Positions 1 through 8,118 of a stretch of DNA of 64,000 nucleotides are shown here, piece by piece. Position 1 is the first letter of the stretch; each line of letters starts with the position of its first letter. The stretch lies in NCBI GenBank assembly GCA_910575155.1, contig CAJTDX010000017.1, forward strand, positions 17,430 through 81,429. The letters run 5' to 3'. The translations under genes and the position numbers were made by a program. This stretch comes from Lachnospiraceae bacterium. GTDB taxonomy: Bacteria > Bacillota > Clostridia > Lachnospirales > Lachnospiraceae. The notes beneath the pieces are model-generated. The model was not told where the DNA came from. It made no database searches and saw nothing but the letters and a program-made list of their open reading frames with translations.

Positions 1-1023
1 ATTATATGAAGGTACGTGTATATGAGTTAAAACGGGTTCTAAAAGATACGGGAAGTATATTTTTGCATTGTGATGAAAAGGCGTCGCATTATTTGAGAAT
101 CATATTAGATGAGGTTTTTGGAGAAGAAAACTTCAGGAGTGAGATTATATGGGCTTATAAGAGGTGGTCTAATTCAAAAAAAGGATTATTGCCCGGACAT
201 CAGACCATACTCTTTTATTCAAAAACAAACAGTTATAAATTTAATATTGTTTATACTGAATATTCGCCGACTACAAATATTGACCAGATTCTTCAGGAGA
301 GAGTAAGAGATCATAGAGGAAAAGCAGTTTATAAACATGATGACGATGGAGAAGTCGTTTTATCAAAGGAAAAAAGGAGTACCGATGTCGGATGTTTGGG
401 AGATTCCATTTTTAAATCCCAAAGCCAAAGAACGAGTTGGATATCCTGCGCAGAAACCTGTTGAATTATTGGAAAGAATTGTTCGGATCAGTACGGATGC
501 GGGGGATACGGTACTCGGCCCTTTTTGCGGAAGTGGAACGACAATGGTTGCGGCTGAATTAATTAACAGAAAAGGAATTGGTATTGATATTAGTCAGGAC
601 GCAGTAGAAATAGCTGAAGAACGATTGAAAAAGCCATGTAAAACGGAGTCCAGACTATTGAAAACAGGAATTGAGGCATATAAGACAAAAAGTGATATTG
701 AGCGTGCAATTTTAAATCAATTAGATTGCGATGTAGTGCAAAGAAATAAAGGAATTGACGGGTTTTTAAAAAAATACTATAAAAATGCTCCTGTGGCTGT
801 AAAAATTCAAAAAGCTACAGAAAATTTTAATGACGCAGTAGAATTATTGAACAATGCAGGTAAGAAAAAGAAATGCAGCGCAACGATTTTGATACGTACT
901 CAAGATGATTCTTTGGCTATAAATATTCCATCAAACATGATTATTATTGATGATTATAAGACGCAGCTTCAACATAAATTAGTACAATTTCTTCCAAATG
1001 TCTCGGATTTATATACAGAATGA
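1..1023 (+). pseudogene. Beta-class DNA methyltransferase, 5' truncated by window edge and frameshifted
   Basis: Two overlapping frames make one adenine/cytosine-N methyltransferase of the type III Mod/N4-N6 class. The first frame (to 464) has the region after the catalytic motif (LHCDEKASHYLRIILDEVFG, EIIWAYKRW). The second (from about 370) carries VWEIPFLNP, then the SAM-binding motif PFCGSGTTMVAA and GIGIDIS. In this class the DPPY motif lies upstream of the SAM motif, so it should be before base 1. The frames switch at the A6 run in GGAAAAAAGG (368-377): removing one A gives a continuous SKEKGVPMSDVWEIP. The last 110 residues contain GIDGFL and VAVKIQK, faintly like an Mrr-type PD-(D/E)XK nuclease core, but this is a weak guess. 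The stop codon falls inside a repeat hairpin at 1016-1035. As read here the gene is broken; phase variation or a sequencing error are alternatives. Confidence 0.8.
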
Positions 1024-1115
1024 ATTTTCATTCTGCAAGGCAGATTTTTGACGAAGTAGCGGTGACTGCGGCTGTAAAATCTAATACAGCAGATGAACGC
1101 GTAGAAATTTGTCGA
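1016..1115 (+). repeat. Dispersed hairpin repeat, copy 1
   Basis: Begins with a perfect 20-bp palindrome CAGAATGAA-TT-TTCATTCTG (1016-1035), which includes the methyltransferase stop codon. It is followed by TTCTGC-AAGGC-AGATTTT ... AAAATCT-AATACA-GCAGAT, which can pair as a long stem (AGATTTT with AAAATCT, TCTGC with GCAGA). The order and spacing match copies on the other strand at 5657-5812 and 54796-54919. This copy has no obvious outer inverted repeat, so its ends are approximate. See the finding on the repeat family. Confidence 0.65.
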
Positions 1116-1212
1116 AATCAGGCGAATAGCGATAAGAATGAGAACCCTTGTAAGTGGTGTGGGAATGCCATTTACAGGGGTTTTTGCTATTTTATCTTGG
1201 AAATCTCACTTC

Positions 1213-1241
1213 TTGACGCTGTCACGATATACCGTTATAAT
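1213..1241 (+). promoter_or_regulatory. Sigma-A promoter of the XRE regulator
   Basis: TTGACG (1213-1218), a 17-bp spacer and TATAAT (1236-1241). Transcription should start near 1248, which rules out the longer reading frame that begins at 1138. Confidence 0.75.
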
Positions 1242-1278
1242 CAATGGAAAAAGAATCTATGAAATGGAGAATAGAGAA

Positions 1279-1866
1279 ATGGAATTGATGAGTTTGTTAA
1301 AGGAAAAGCAGCTTTCGATTTATCAGTGCGCTAAGAAAAGCCATGTACCATATTCTACATTGTCAGATATTGTGAAAGGAAAAACCAGGATTGAAAAATG
1401 TACAGCAGAAACAATATATAAATTAGCGAGGACGCTCCATGTGACAATGGAAGAACTTTTGATAGAATGTTTTAGAGAAGATGAAAATACCCCCAATTTA
1501 AAAGATTTTGAAATATATAAAAGTAATATCTGCCATTTAGTGAAAGATAAGGGGGATATGGACTTTATTATTGATATTTTAAAAGAAAATCAAATAAGGG
1601 CTTATTGGGAACGACAATGGTATCGGGAAAGTTTTTATCTTCTGGCTATGGTAGATTACTTAAGCAGGGAAAATGGACTTCCATTGTGCAATGATTATGA
1701 AGATATAAGGAATTGTACATTGCCGGAGCCGTTATATCCGTGGGATGTTGTTCTTGCTGCAAAATTGGATGATTCCCTTGATAGGAAAGAACAATGTTTA
1801 AAAGAAGCGATTCCCGAATTTTTGAGGTTTAATATTATAGAAAGCGAGATAAGGAATGTCTGTTGA
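1279..1866 (+). CDS. XRE-family HTH regulator with a C-terminal domain of unknown function
   Basis: The N-terminal ~60 residues form a Cro/CI-type helix-turn-helix (LSIYQCAKKSHVPYSTLSDI, then KGKTRIEKCTAETIYKLART). The remaining ~130 residues (RESFYLLAMVDYLSRENGLP ... YPWDVVLAAKLD) are a conserved-looking acidic domain I cannot name. The start at 1279 is chosen because GGAG lies 9 nt upstream; ATG 1264 is in frame but has no ribosome site between it and the predicted transcription start. The 3' end overlaps by 11 nt the start (1856) of the next gene, a nucleotidyltransferase, so the two are probably translationally coupled. A regulator paired with a nucleotidyltransferase resembles toxin-antitoxin or abortive-infection pairs; that role is inferred from arrangement only. 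Confidence 0.75.
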   Translation: MELMSLLKEKQLSIYQCAKKSHVPYSTLSDIVKGKTRIEKCTAETIYKLARTLHVTMEELLIECFREDENTPNLKDFEIYKSNICHLVKDKGDMDFIIDILKENQIRAYWERQWYRESFYLLAMVDYLSRENGLPLCNDYEDIRNCTLPEPLYPWDVVLAAKLDDSLDRKEQCLKEAIPEFLRFNIIESEIRNVC

Positions 1867-2583
1867 GAAAGGTTTTACCAAAGAAAATTTGGATTATTAT
1901 TTGAAGGAACTTGCAAAAGAGTTTCGGAAGAGAAATGGAAAAATATGCCTGCTGAGATTGTGTTAGTTGGAGGCGCGGCAATCCTTGCCAATTATGGGTT
2001 TCGTGAAATGACCTATGATATAGATGCGGTCATAACAGCATCATCGGCCATGAAGGAGGCGGTTAATGCAGTAGGAGACTGTTTCGGTTTGCCAAATGGT
2101 TGGCTGAATGCAGATTTTAAGAATACGAGTTCTTATAGTTCTAAATTATCGCAATACTCTAAGTATTACCGTACCTATTCTAATGTGTTGAATATCAGGA
2201 CAATTAGCGCGGAATATCTTGTTGCCATGAAATTAATGTCCGGGAGACGTTATAAGAAAGATTTGTCTGATATTATTGGTATTTTGGGAGAACAGGAAAG
2301 AATGGGAGAGCCTTTAAGCTATCAGCAGATTGATTGTGCAGTAAAAAATCTGTATGGCGGATGGGATAATATTTCTGAATATGCAATACAGGTTTTGAAA
2401 GTGGCTTTAGATTCAGAAAACCTAAAAGAATTATTTATGGAACAGGAACGTGAAGAGGCATTATCAAAACAGGCAGTGCTTCAAGTTCAAAAATATGAAG
2501 GGGAAAAAGTAAAGGAAAGTAATGTGGATGAGATTATTCAAAAAGCTTTAAGGAAGAAAAGGGATGATAGGGATGCGAGATAG
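1856..2583 (+). pseudogene. DUF6036-like nucleotidyltransferase, frameshifted near its N terminus
   Basis: From ATG 1856 the reading is MSVEKGFTKENLDYYLKELA ... KRNGK, then a stop follows soon after. Adding one A to the A5 run at 1939-1943 joins it to the main frame NMPAEIVLVGGAAILANYGF, followed by REMTYDIDAVI. The main frame has the nucleotidyltransferase signature (GGAA, then D-x-D in YDIDAV) and a conserved-looking MKLMSGRRYKKDLSDI segment. The body could still be made from ATG 1945 without its first 30 residues, but no good ribosome site precedes it. It follows the XRE gene with an 11-nt overlap. Substrate unknown. It is the second A-run frameshift in under 2 kb, while the large core genes nearby are intact. 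Confidence 0.65.
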
Positions 2584-2697
2584 ATTAAGGAAAACAGATT
2601 TTTACTAATTTTATCTGTTAGATAGCGATAAAAATTTTAGCTGTATAACTTGATATTGTGTGAGTTTTACAAATAATGAAAGTCAAGAGGTAGAAAT

Positions 2698-2835
2698 GTG
2701 AGCAGGGGCAACGATGCAATTCCTACATGGAGTGGATTTAATTATCAAGGTAAAATAGACGGATGGGAAAATTCCCTGGCAATGGCTGAAAATTTTCCGA
2801 TAAAAGAATTGCAGAATTGCCAGGGGAAGATGTAA
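2698..2835 (+). pseudogene. N-terminal stub of a defence-type protein (possible ABC-three-component member)
   Basis: A GTG start (2698) has an AGAGG ribosome site 8 nt upstream and opens VSRGNDAIPTWSGFNYQGK, then runs out at a TAA after 45 codons. The WSGFNYQGK stretch is reminiscent of the start of proteins from ABC-three-component (ABC-3C) conflict systems; this is recalled family knowledge and not verified. The residues after IDGWENSLAM look unrelated, so a deletion junction probably lies around 2750-2800. The frame next to it encodes the end of an ABC-type ATPase, which fits an operon whose middle was lost. Confidence 0.4.
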
Positions 2836-3485
2836 GGCTGTTTCGAGAGGAAGAATATCCATTTGATGTTATAGTGATAGATGAAAATGTTTCATATGAC
2901 TCTATCATCCTGCCGCTTCGGCAAATAGGCAAATTCGTAGAAAATTATGAGATAAAAAGAGATTCTATGTCAGAAGCGTTAAAAACTTTGATAAGTAAAT
3001 ATGAAGCAGCAAGCAAGGATTATCAAACGCAGCTTACCAATGCGATAAAGATTCCTTTGCTGGTATACAGTGGGAGAATCATACAAAACTATCCATTGGG
3101 ATTGGGGATCCGGGCGGTTGTTCGGACAAATCAGTTGGTTTTTGAAGCAGCTTCAAAAAATGGAAATGATGTTTATAATATCTTAAGCACGGGACAGCTC
3201 AATGGTCTTTCCATAGCATTTTTGTTGTCTATAAAAAATGTATATGGGCAAACAGATGGATTGGATATTTTATTAATAGATGATCCATTGCAGACCATTG
3301 ATGATATTAGCGCTATTTCATTGGCTGATTTATTGACACAGCAGGGAATTGGACAAATTGTTCTGTCTACGCATGAGGACGCGAAAGCAGCTTTGCGTAG
3401 GTATAAATTTAAAAAGGCGGGATTGAGCGTTTTAGAGAAAAATATGCAGGAATTGTATATGGCGACTGTTGCAGTTGAAGGATAG
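2790..3485 (+). pseudogene. C-terminal fragment of an SMC/RecF-like ABC ATPase
   Basis: The open frame begins after a stop at 2787-2789 and has no credible start or ribosome site. It contains the ABC signature LSTGQLNGLS, a Walker B segment DILLIDDPLQTIDD and the switch histidine in IVLSTHEDA, preceded by a coiled-coil-like stretch (SEALKTLISKYEAASKDYQT). The Walker A half is missing, so this is the C-terminal third of an ATPase of the SbcC/RecN/SMC type used in many anti-phage systems. It directly follows the stub at 2698-2835, consistent with an internal deletion joining two genes of one operon. It cannot hydrolyse ATP alone. Confidence 0.6.
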
Positions 3486-3530
3486 AGATTAAAAAGTTGA
3501 TTCCATTATTTAAAAAGCAAAATGAATTTT

Positions 3531-3552
3531 CCCCCAAAATATAATTTGGGGG
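3531..3552. repeat. Perfect 8-bp hairpin
   Basis: CCCCCAAA, loop ATATAA, TTTGGGGG. There is no following T-run on either strand, so a terminator is unproven. It separates the ATPase relic from the next promoter. Confidence 0.5.
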
Positions 3553-3618
3553 ATGCAGTTGAGCATGAGAAAATAGTTTCCATGGTACTATCCGAAGAAC
3601 CGTGGAAAAAAATTTTAA

Positions 3619-3646
3619 TTGACAAAATGAAATGATATGGTATTCT
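3619..3646 (+). promoter_or_regulatory. Sigma-A promoter of the orphan nucleotidyltransferase
   Basis: TTGACA (3619-3624), 16-bp spacer, TATTCT (3641-3646). It overlaps the upstream in-frame ATG at 3637, which supports the later start at 3703. Confidence 0.6.
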
Positions 3647-3702
3647 ATAATGATACAGTTTTAAAATTGTATGGGCGGCATGGGCAAAAAGGAGGAAAAA
3701 GT

Positions 3703-4362
3703 ATGTACGAATATGTAAAGAAATCCGAATATGCGCCCGTCAGAGCAGAACTGGAAACGATAATTAAGAAGGTACAGATTGAGATGCGTAAAAAGCATAA
3801 GTTAACGTTTCAATTTCAGTTGATCGGAAGCGGGCAAGGGCATCTTGTTACCAGAATCCGGGGAGGAAACAGAGGGTATGATTTTGACTATAATCTGATT
3901 CTTCAGCATCCGGGAAATGAGCGTTATAAAGCCGCTCAGATTAAGCGGAATTTTATGGAGGCTTTGGACAAAGCTGTCAAAGGAACACGCTACTCGTTTT
4001 CAGAAGATTCAACATCTGCTATTACCATAAAGGTTGTGGACAAGAAGAATAAGAAAATATGCTATAGCTGTGATTTTGCCGTGGTCTATGATGGACGCTG
4101 CGGTGAGCGGGACGGTTTTTATTATTTAAGGCATAATAAGAAACAAAACAGATATGAATTTGTATTTCGGCCGTTAGAGCCTGGTATAAAAGAAAAGGTT
4201 AAGAAGATTCGCGCCAGAGATCAGGGGTGGAATCATATCAGAGAAGAATACTTGAAATTGAAAAATATTAATAAAGTAAAAGAGAAACATTCATATTTTC
4301 TTTATATGGAAGCGGTACATAATGTGTATCATCGGTTATTCTATCAAAATTTTGAGGAATAG
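3703..4362 (+). CDS. Orphan Pol-beta-superfamily nucleotidyltransferase (CD-NTase/OAS-like core)
   Basis: 219 residues, with a strong AGGAGG 7 nt before the start. It shows the nucleotidyltransferase core: G42-S43 (LIGSGQG), D60-F-D62 (RGYDFDYNL) and a third acidic residue D124 on the next strand (ICYSCDFAVVYD). This G-S/D-x-D/D layout is shared by OAS, cGAS-like CD-NTases, MNT toxins/antitoxins and tRNA-modifying enzymes. No effector gene (CapV, Cap2/3, membrane or nuclease) is beside it, so a CBASS role is not supported by context. It has its own promoter and sits at the edge of the AT-rich island, 21 bp before the glycerate kinase gene. Specific product unknown. Confidence 0.65.
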   Translation: MYEYVKKSEYAPVRAELETIIKKVQIEMRKKHKLTFQFQLIGSGQGHLVTRIRGGNRGYDFDYNLILQHPGNERYKAAQIKRNFMEALDKAVKGTRYSFSEDSTSAITIKVVDKKNKKICYSCDFAVVYDGRCGERDGFYYLRHNKKQNRYEFVFRPLEPGIKEKVKKIRARDQGWNHIREEYLKLKNINKVKEKHSYFLYMEAVHNVYHRLFYQNFEE

Positions 4363-4383
4363 TCAGAAGCTGGAGGAGTTGCA

Positions 4384-5655
4384 ATGTCGTTGAGACGGGA
4401 TGCAGACCAGATAATTGCAGAGGCCATAGAGGAAGTTCTGCCAGACCGGGCAGTAAAGCAGGCGTTGAAGGAAAAAGAATTTGCAAAGGGCAGAATCGTC
4501 GTGGCGGCGGTGGGAAAAGCATCATGGCAGATGGCGAAAGCAGCGTCAGAGATATTGGGCAACAGGATAGAACGGGGCGTGGTGTTAACCAAATATCATC
4601 ATGTCCGGGCAGAACTTCCCAATATTGTCTGTTATGAGGCAGGGCATCCCGTTCCTGATCAAAATTCTTTTCGGGGTACGCAGGCCGTGCTGGAGCTGGT
4701 GAAGAATCTGACGGAAGAAGACACCGTATTATTTTTGCTCTCCGGCGGCGGATCAGCATTGTTCGAACAGCCGTTAATACCAGAAGAAGAGCTTGCAGAA
4801 ATTACGCGGCAGCTTCTGGTCTGCGGCGCTGATATTGTAGAAATCAATACCATCCGCAAACGTCTTTCAGGCGTCAAAGGCGGAAAATTTGCTGAATACT
4901 GTGAGCCTGCGCAGGTATACAGTATTGTGCTCAGCGATATTCTTGGCGATCCTCTGGATATGATTGCCTCCGGTCCGGCTTATCCGGACAGTTCCACTTG
5001 TGAAACGGCGCTCGCTATTGTACGCAAATATAATTTAAAGCTCAGTAAAAAGGCGTTGAGCTGCCTGAAAATAGAAACGCCGAAACAATTATCCAATGTG
5101 GAAACCAGGGTTAGCGGAAGCGTAAAAGATTTATGCCGGGCAGCGGCCCGGGCCTGTGAAAAGTTGGGCTATAAGACAGTAATTTTGACAGACCAACTGA
5201 CTTGCGAGGCAAGAGAAGCAGGTTCTTTCCTGGCTTCGATTGCCAAAAGTTATGCGGATTCCACAGAGAGTCTGGCTTTTATCGCAGGCGGAGAAACCGT
5301 AGTCCATGTGAAGGGCAGCGGAACAGGCGGACGGAATCAGGAGCTGGCTCTGGCGGCAGCCTCCGGCATTGCGGGTCTGAACAGTACGGCGGTATTCAGT
5401 TTTGGCAGCGACGGTACAGACGGGCCGACAGACGCGGCGGGAGGTTTTTGCGACGACAGCACCAAAGAGCGTCTGCATCAGCAGGAAATTGACATTGATG
5501 AAGTATTAAAGCAAAACGACGCTTATAACGCTTTGAAAAAATGCGGAGGACTGATTGTGACGGGCGCTACCGGGACAAATGTAAATGATGCGGCAGTCGT
5601 TTTGATTGACAGAACGAACGCAATTTTTAATAAAAGACAATGGCTGGGAACATAG
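4384..5655 (+). CDS. Glycerate 2-kinase (MOFRL/GckA-TtuD type)
   Basis: 423 residues. Phosphorylates D-glycerate with ATP to 2-phosphoglycerate, feeding glycolysis. The N-terminal Rossmann-like domain has AVGKASWQMA and the conserved HPVPDQNS; the phosphate loop LFLLSGGGSALF lies near residue 115; INTIRKRLSGVKGGK is a family signature; the C-terminal MOFRL domain has AGGETVVHVKGSGTGGRNQE and SFGSDGTDGPTDAAGG. The ribosome site GGAGGAG is just upstream. The length is normal for the family. It is the first gene after the AT-rich island, and composition changes here. The stop codon is immediately followed by an inverted-repeat element (5657-5812). Confidence 0.92.
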   Translation: MSLRRDADQIIAEAIEEVLPDRAVKQALKEKEFAKGRIVVAAVGKASWQMAKAASEILGNRIERGVVLTKYHHVRAELPNIVCYEAGHPVPDQNSFRGTQAVLELVKNLTEEDTVLFLLSGGGSALFEQPLIPEEELAEITRQLLVCGADIVEINTIRKRLSGVKGGKFAEYCEPAQVYSIVLSDILGDPLDMIASGPAYPDSSTCETALAIVRKYNLKLSKKALSCLKIETPKQLSNVETRVSGSVKDLCRAAARACEKLGYKTVILTDQLTCEAREAGSFLASIAKSYADSTESLAFIAGGETVVHVKGSGTGGRNQELALAAASGIAGLNSTAVFSFGSDGTDGPTDAAGGFCDDSTKERLHQQEIDIDEVLKQNDAYNALKKCGGLIVTGATGTNVNDAAVVLIDRTNAIFNKRQWLGT

Positions 5656-5656
5656 T

Positions 5657-5812
5657 GTGCTGTCTGTATTATATTCAGCCAAACTTCCTTGCCGATCCGT
5701 CCATCTGCCGCGTTGGATTTTCTATCCGCAGCCACCGCTGCGCCGTCGAAAATCCGCCTTGCAGATGAGCGAATATTCTGCGGAGTTTCGCCAGATATAA
5801 TACAGACAGCAC
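5657..5812 (-). repeat. Dispersed hairpin repeat, copy 2 (MITE-like, 156 bp)
   Basis: Bounded by a perfect 18-bp inverted repeat, GTGCTGTCTGTATTATAT at 5657-5674 and its complement at 5795-5812. Inside, nested pairings are visible: CATCTGC with GCAGATG, GGATTTTC with GAAAATCC, and CGCAGC-cacc-GCTGCG at the tip. The core aligns with copies at 1016 and 54796. It fills nearly all of the gap between glycerate kinase and the TM1266-like gene and could also act as a transcription barrier. No clear target-site duplication is seen. Confidence 0.8.
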
Positions 5813-5830
5813 AATAGAAGGCAGGTAATT

Positions 5831-6106
5831 ATGACAGAAAAGATATTAGCAAATGGAAAAGTGGAAACGCGGGTGGCGATCATCGGCATTATTGTGGAGG
5901 AGGAGTCATCTGTGGAAGAATTAAATCAGATTCTTCATGAGTATGGTTCCTGTATTATTGGAAGAATGGGTATTCCCTACCCGCAAAAAGGTATTAATAT
6001 TATCAGTATTGCGGTGGACGCCCCGCAGAATGTCATCAGCGCCCTTTCCGGCAAACTGGGAAAACTGCCGGGAATCAGCAGTAAAGCGGCCTATTCTAAA
6101 ATTTGA
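5831..6106 (+). CDS. TM1266-type iron-only hydrogenase system regulator
   Basis: 91 residues with an ACT/NikR-C-like ferredoxin fold (VETRVAIIGIIVEEESSVEE; GRMGIPYPQKGINIISIAVD; LSGKLGKLPGISSKAAYS). Proteins of this family are typically encoded next to [FeFe]-hydrogenase maturation genes and are thought to be regulatory; the ligand is unknown. Here hydF follows after 23 bp, which supports the call. The ribosome site (AGGCAGG) is moderate. Confidence 0.85.
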   Translation: MTEKILANGKVETRVAIIGIIVEEESSVEELNQILHEYGSCIIGRMGIPYPQKGINIISIAVDAPQNVISALSGKLGKLPGISSKAAYSKI

Positions 6107-6129
6107 ATTTATAAAAGAGGAGTTTTGGT

Positions 6130-7359
6130 ATGAGTTTAAATAACACGCCTTCCGCAAACCGCGTGCATATCGGTTTTTTCGGAAGAAGGAATGCAGGAAA
6201 ATCCAGTGTGGTGAATGCAGTGACAGGGCAAAATCTGGCAGTCGTGTCTCAAGTGAAGGGAACGACTACGGATCCTGTACAAAAGGCAATGGAGCTGCTG
6301 CCTATGGGTCCGGTTGTGATTATAGATACTCCGGGAATAGATGATGAAGGAACATTGGGAGAGCTGCGGGTGCGCAAAACCAGGCAGATTTTAAATAAGA
6401 CAGACGCGGCGGTGCTGGTAATAGACGGTACAACAGGGATTACCGCTGCGGACAAAGAGATTTTGAAAATTTTTAAAGAGAAGGAAATTCCCTATGTGCT
6501 GGCTTTTAATAAAGAAGATCTGAGAGAAGAAACAAATGACGGGAAAGATTTTCCGGAAGCGGAAAAAGAGCATATCGTCAGAATCAGCGCTCAGACAGGG
6601 TTTCAGATCGAAAAGCTCAAAGAAAAAATTGCCGGTCTGACCGCTGCAAAAGAGAATCCTCAGCGTATCGTGGGAGATTTGCTGAATCCCTCTGATTTCG
6701 TAGTACTGGTAACGCCCATTGATAAGGCCGCGCCGAAGGGAAGACTGATTCTGCCGCAGCAGCAGACAATCCGGGATATTTTAGAAGCCGGGGCGGTGGC
6801 TGTGGTGGTTCAGGATCATGAACTTCCGGGGACGCTGCAGCAGCTTGGCAGGCAGCCTGCGATGGTGATTACAGACAGCCAGGCGTTTGCCAGAGTAAGT
6901 AAAGATACGCCCCCTGAAATACCGCTGACGTCTTTTTCTATTTTGTTTGCCAGGCAGAAAGGAAACCTTGAGACGGCGGTTCAGGGTGCGGCAGCGATCG
7001 GGCGGCTGCAGGATCAGGATAAAGTACTGATTTCAGAAGGGTGTACGCATCACAGGCAGTGTGATGATATCGGTTCTGTGAAAATTCCCCGCTGGCTGAA
7101 GGAATATACGGGAAAACAGCTTGAGATTGAATTGTCTTCCGGAACGGAATTTCCACAGGATTTGTCTGCCTATAAACTGATTATACACTGCGGGGGATGT
7201 ATGCTCAATGAAAGGGAGATGCGGTACCGGCAGAAATGCGCGAAAGAACAGGGAGTTCCGATAACTAATTACGGCATTGCCATAGCATGTATGCAGGGGA
7301 TTTTACGCCGCAGTGTGGAATTGTTTCCCCAGGTACTCGCGCATCTTCCTGAACAGTAA
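6130..7359 (+). CDS. hydF: [FeFe]-hydrogenase H-cluster maturation GTPase HydF
   Basis: 409 residues. Scaffold on which the 2Fe subcluster is assembled before transfer to the hydrogenase. GTPase domain: P-loop GRRNAGKSS (about residues 18-26), switch TTTDPV, DTPGIDDEG, NKED. The C-terminal domain carries the cluster ligands: C-T-H in EGCTHHRQCDD and H-C-G-G-C in IIHCGGCMLNE, in the usual Cx(H)...HCxxC arrangement. The ribosome site AGAGGAG is upstream. Co-transcribed with the TM1266-like gene. hydE, hydG and the hydrogenase itself are not in the window, so the maturation set is split on the chromosome. Confidence 0.95.
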   Translation: MSLNNTPSANRVHIGFFGRRNAGKSSVVNAVTGQNLAVVSQVKGTTTDPVQKAMELLPMGPVVIIDTPGIDDEGTLGELRVRKTRQILNKTDAAVLVIDGTTGITAADKEILKIFKEKEIPYVLAFNKEDLREETNDGKDFPEAEKEHIVRISAQTGFQIEKLKEKIAGLTAAKENPQRIVGDLLNPSDFVVLVTPIDKAAPKGRLILPQQQTIRDILEAGAVAVVVQDHELPGTLQQLGRQPAMVITDSQAFARVSKDTPPEIPLTSFSILFARQKGNLETAVQGAAAIGRLQDQDKVLISEGCTHHRQCDDIGSVKIPRWLKEYTGKQLEIELSSGTEFPQDLSAYKLIIHCGGCMLNEREMRYRQKCAKEQGVPITNYGIAIACMQGILRRSVELFPQVLAHLPEQ

Positions 7360-7397
7360 GAAGGACGCAGGGACATGGTAAAAGTATGGAGGAACGC

Positions 7398-8105
7398 ATG
7401 GCAGAAAGAATTTTAGTGGTGGATGACGAGAAAGAGGTAGCAGATCTTCTGGAATTGTATCTGGTCAACGAGGGTTATCAGGTACGCAAATTTTATCAGG
7501 GCTCAGAGGCGTTAACATGCGTGGAGCAGGAAGAGATTGATCTGGCGCTGTTAGATGTGATGCTGCCCGATACAGACGGGTTTGCGCTTTGCCAGAAAAT
7601 ACGTAAGAACCATTATTTTCCAATTATTATGCTGACGGCGAGGGTGGAGGATGTGGATAAAATTAACGGTCTTATGCTGGGGGCGGACGATTATATTACC
7701 AAGCCCTTTAACCCTTTGGAAGTAGTGGCGCGCATTAAGACGCAGCTGCGCCGTTACCGCCGTTATAATCAGGCGGGGCATAATGAGGCCGCGGAAAAAG
7801 AAAACGATGAGCTGGAAGTGCGGGGGCTTGTGATGAATCAATGTACGCATAAGAGCACCCTGTACGGCAGAGAGCTGGACCTGACGCCCCGCGAATTTTC
7901 TATTTTGTGGTATTTGTGCGAGCGTCAGGGGGAGGTGGTTTCTTCAGAAGAATTGTTTGAAGCCGTGTGGAAAGAAAAATATCTGGACAGCAATAATACC
8001 GTAATGGCGCATATCGCAAGAATCCGGGAAAAGATGCAGGATTCCTATCGAAACCACAAGTTCATTAAGACAGTCTGGGGAGTGGGATATACGATTGAAA
8101 CATAA
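7398..8105 (+). CDS. OmpR/VanR-family response regulator
   Basis: 235 residues. Receiver domain with the acidic pair DDE (ILVVDDEKEVADLL), phospho-acceptor Asp in LALLDVMLPDTDGF, and K in DDYITKPFNPLE; C-terminal winged helix (LTPREFSILWYLCERQGEVV ... TVWGVGYTIE). Start 7398 is chosen because GGAGG ends 5 nt before it; ATG 7386 lies upstream of that ribosome site. It is followed by its kinase. The likely target is the promoter before the C39-like peptidase gene, where TCTTCAT and TCTTAAA are repeated 11 bp apart (9217-9234). Confidence 0.93.
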   Translation: MAERILVVDDEKEVADLLELYLVNEGYQVRKFYQGSEALTCVEQEEIDLALLDVMLPDTDGFALCQKIRKNHYFPIIMLTARVEDVDKINGLMLGADDYITKPFNPLEVVARIKTQLRRYRRYNQAGHNEAAEKENDELEVRGLVMNQCTHKSTLYGRELDLTPREFSILWYLCERQGEVVSSEELFEAVWKEKYLDSNNTVMAHIARIREKMQDSYRNHKFIKTVWGVGYTIET

Positions 8106-8118
8106 TCCGGAGGAAGTT

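Noticed and set aside
1020..1262. 80-residue open frame (NFHSARQIF...)
   Set aside because: Starts inside repeat copy 1, ends in the next promoter, has no ribosome site, and the same peptide arises from the repeat at 54671-54934 on the other strand.
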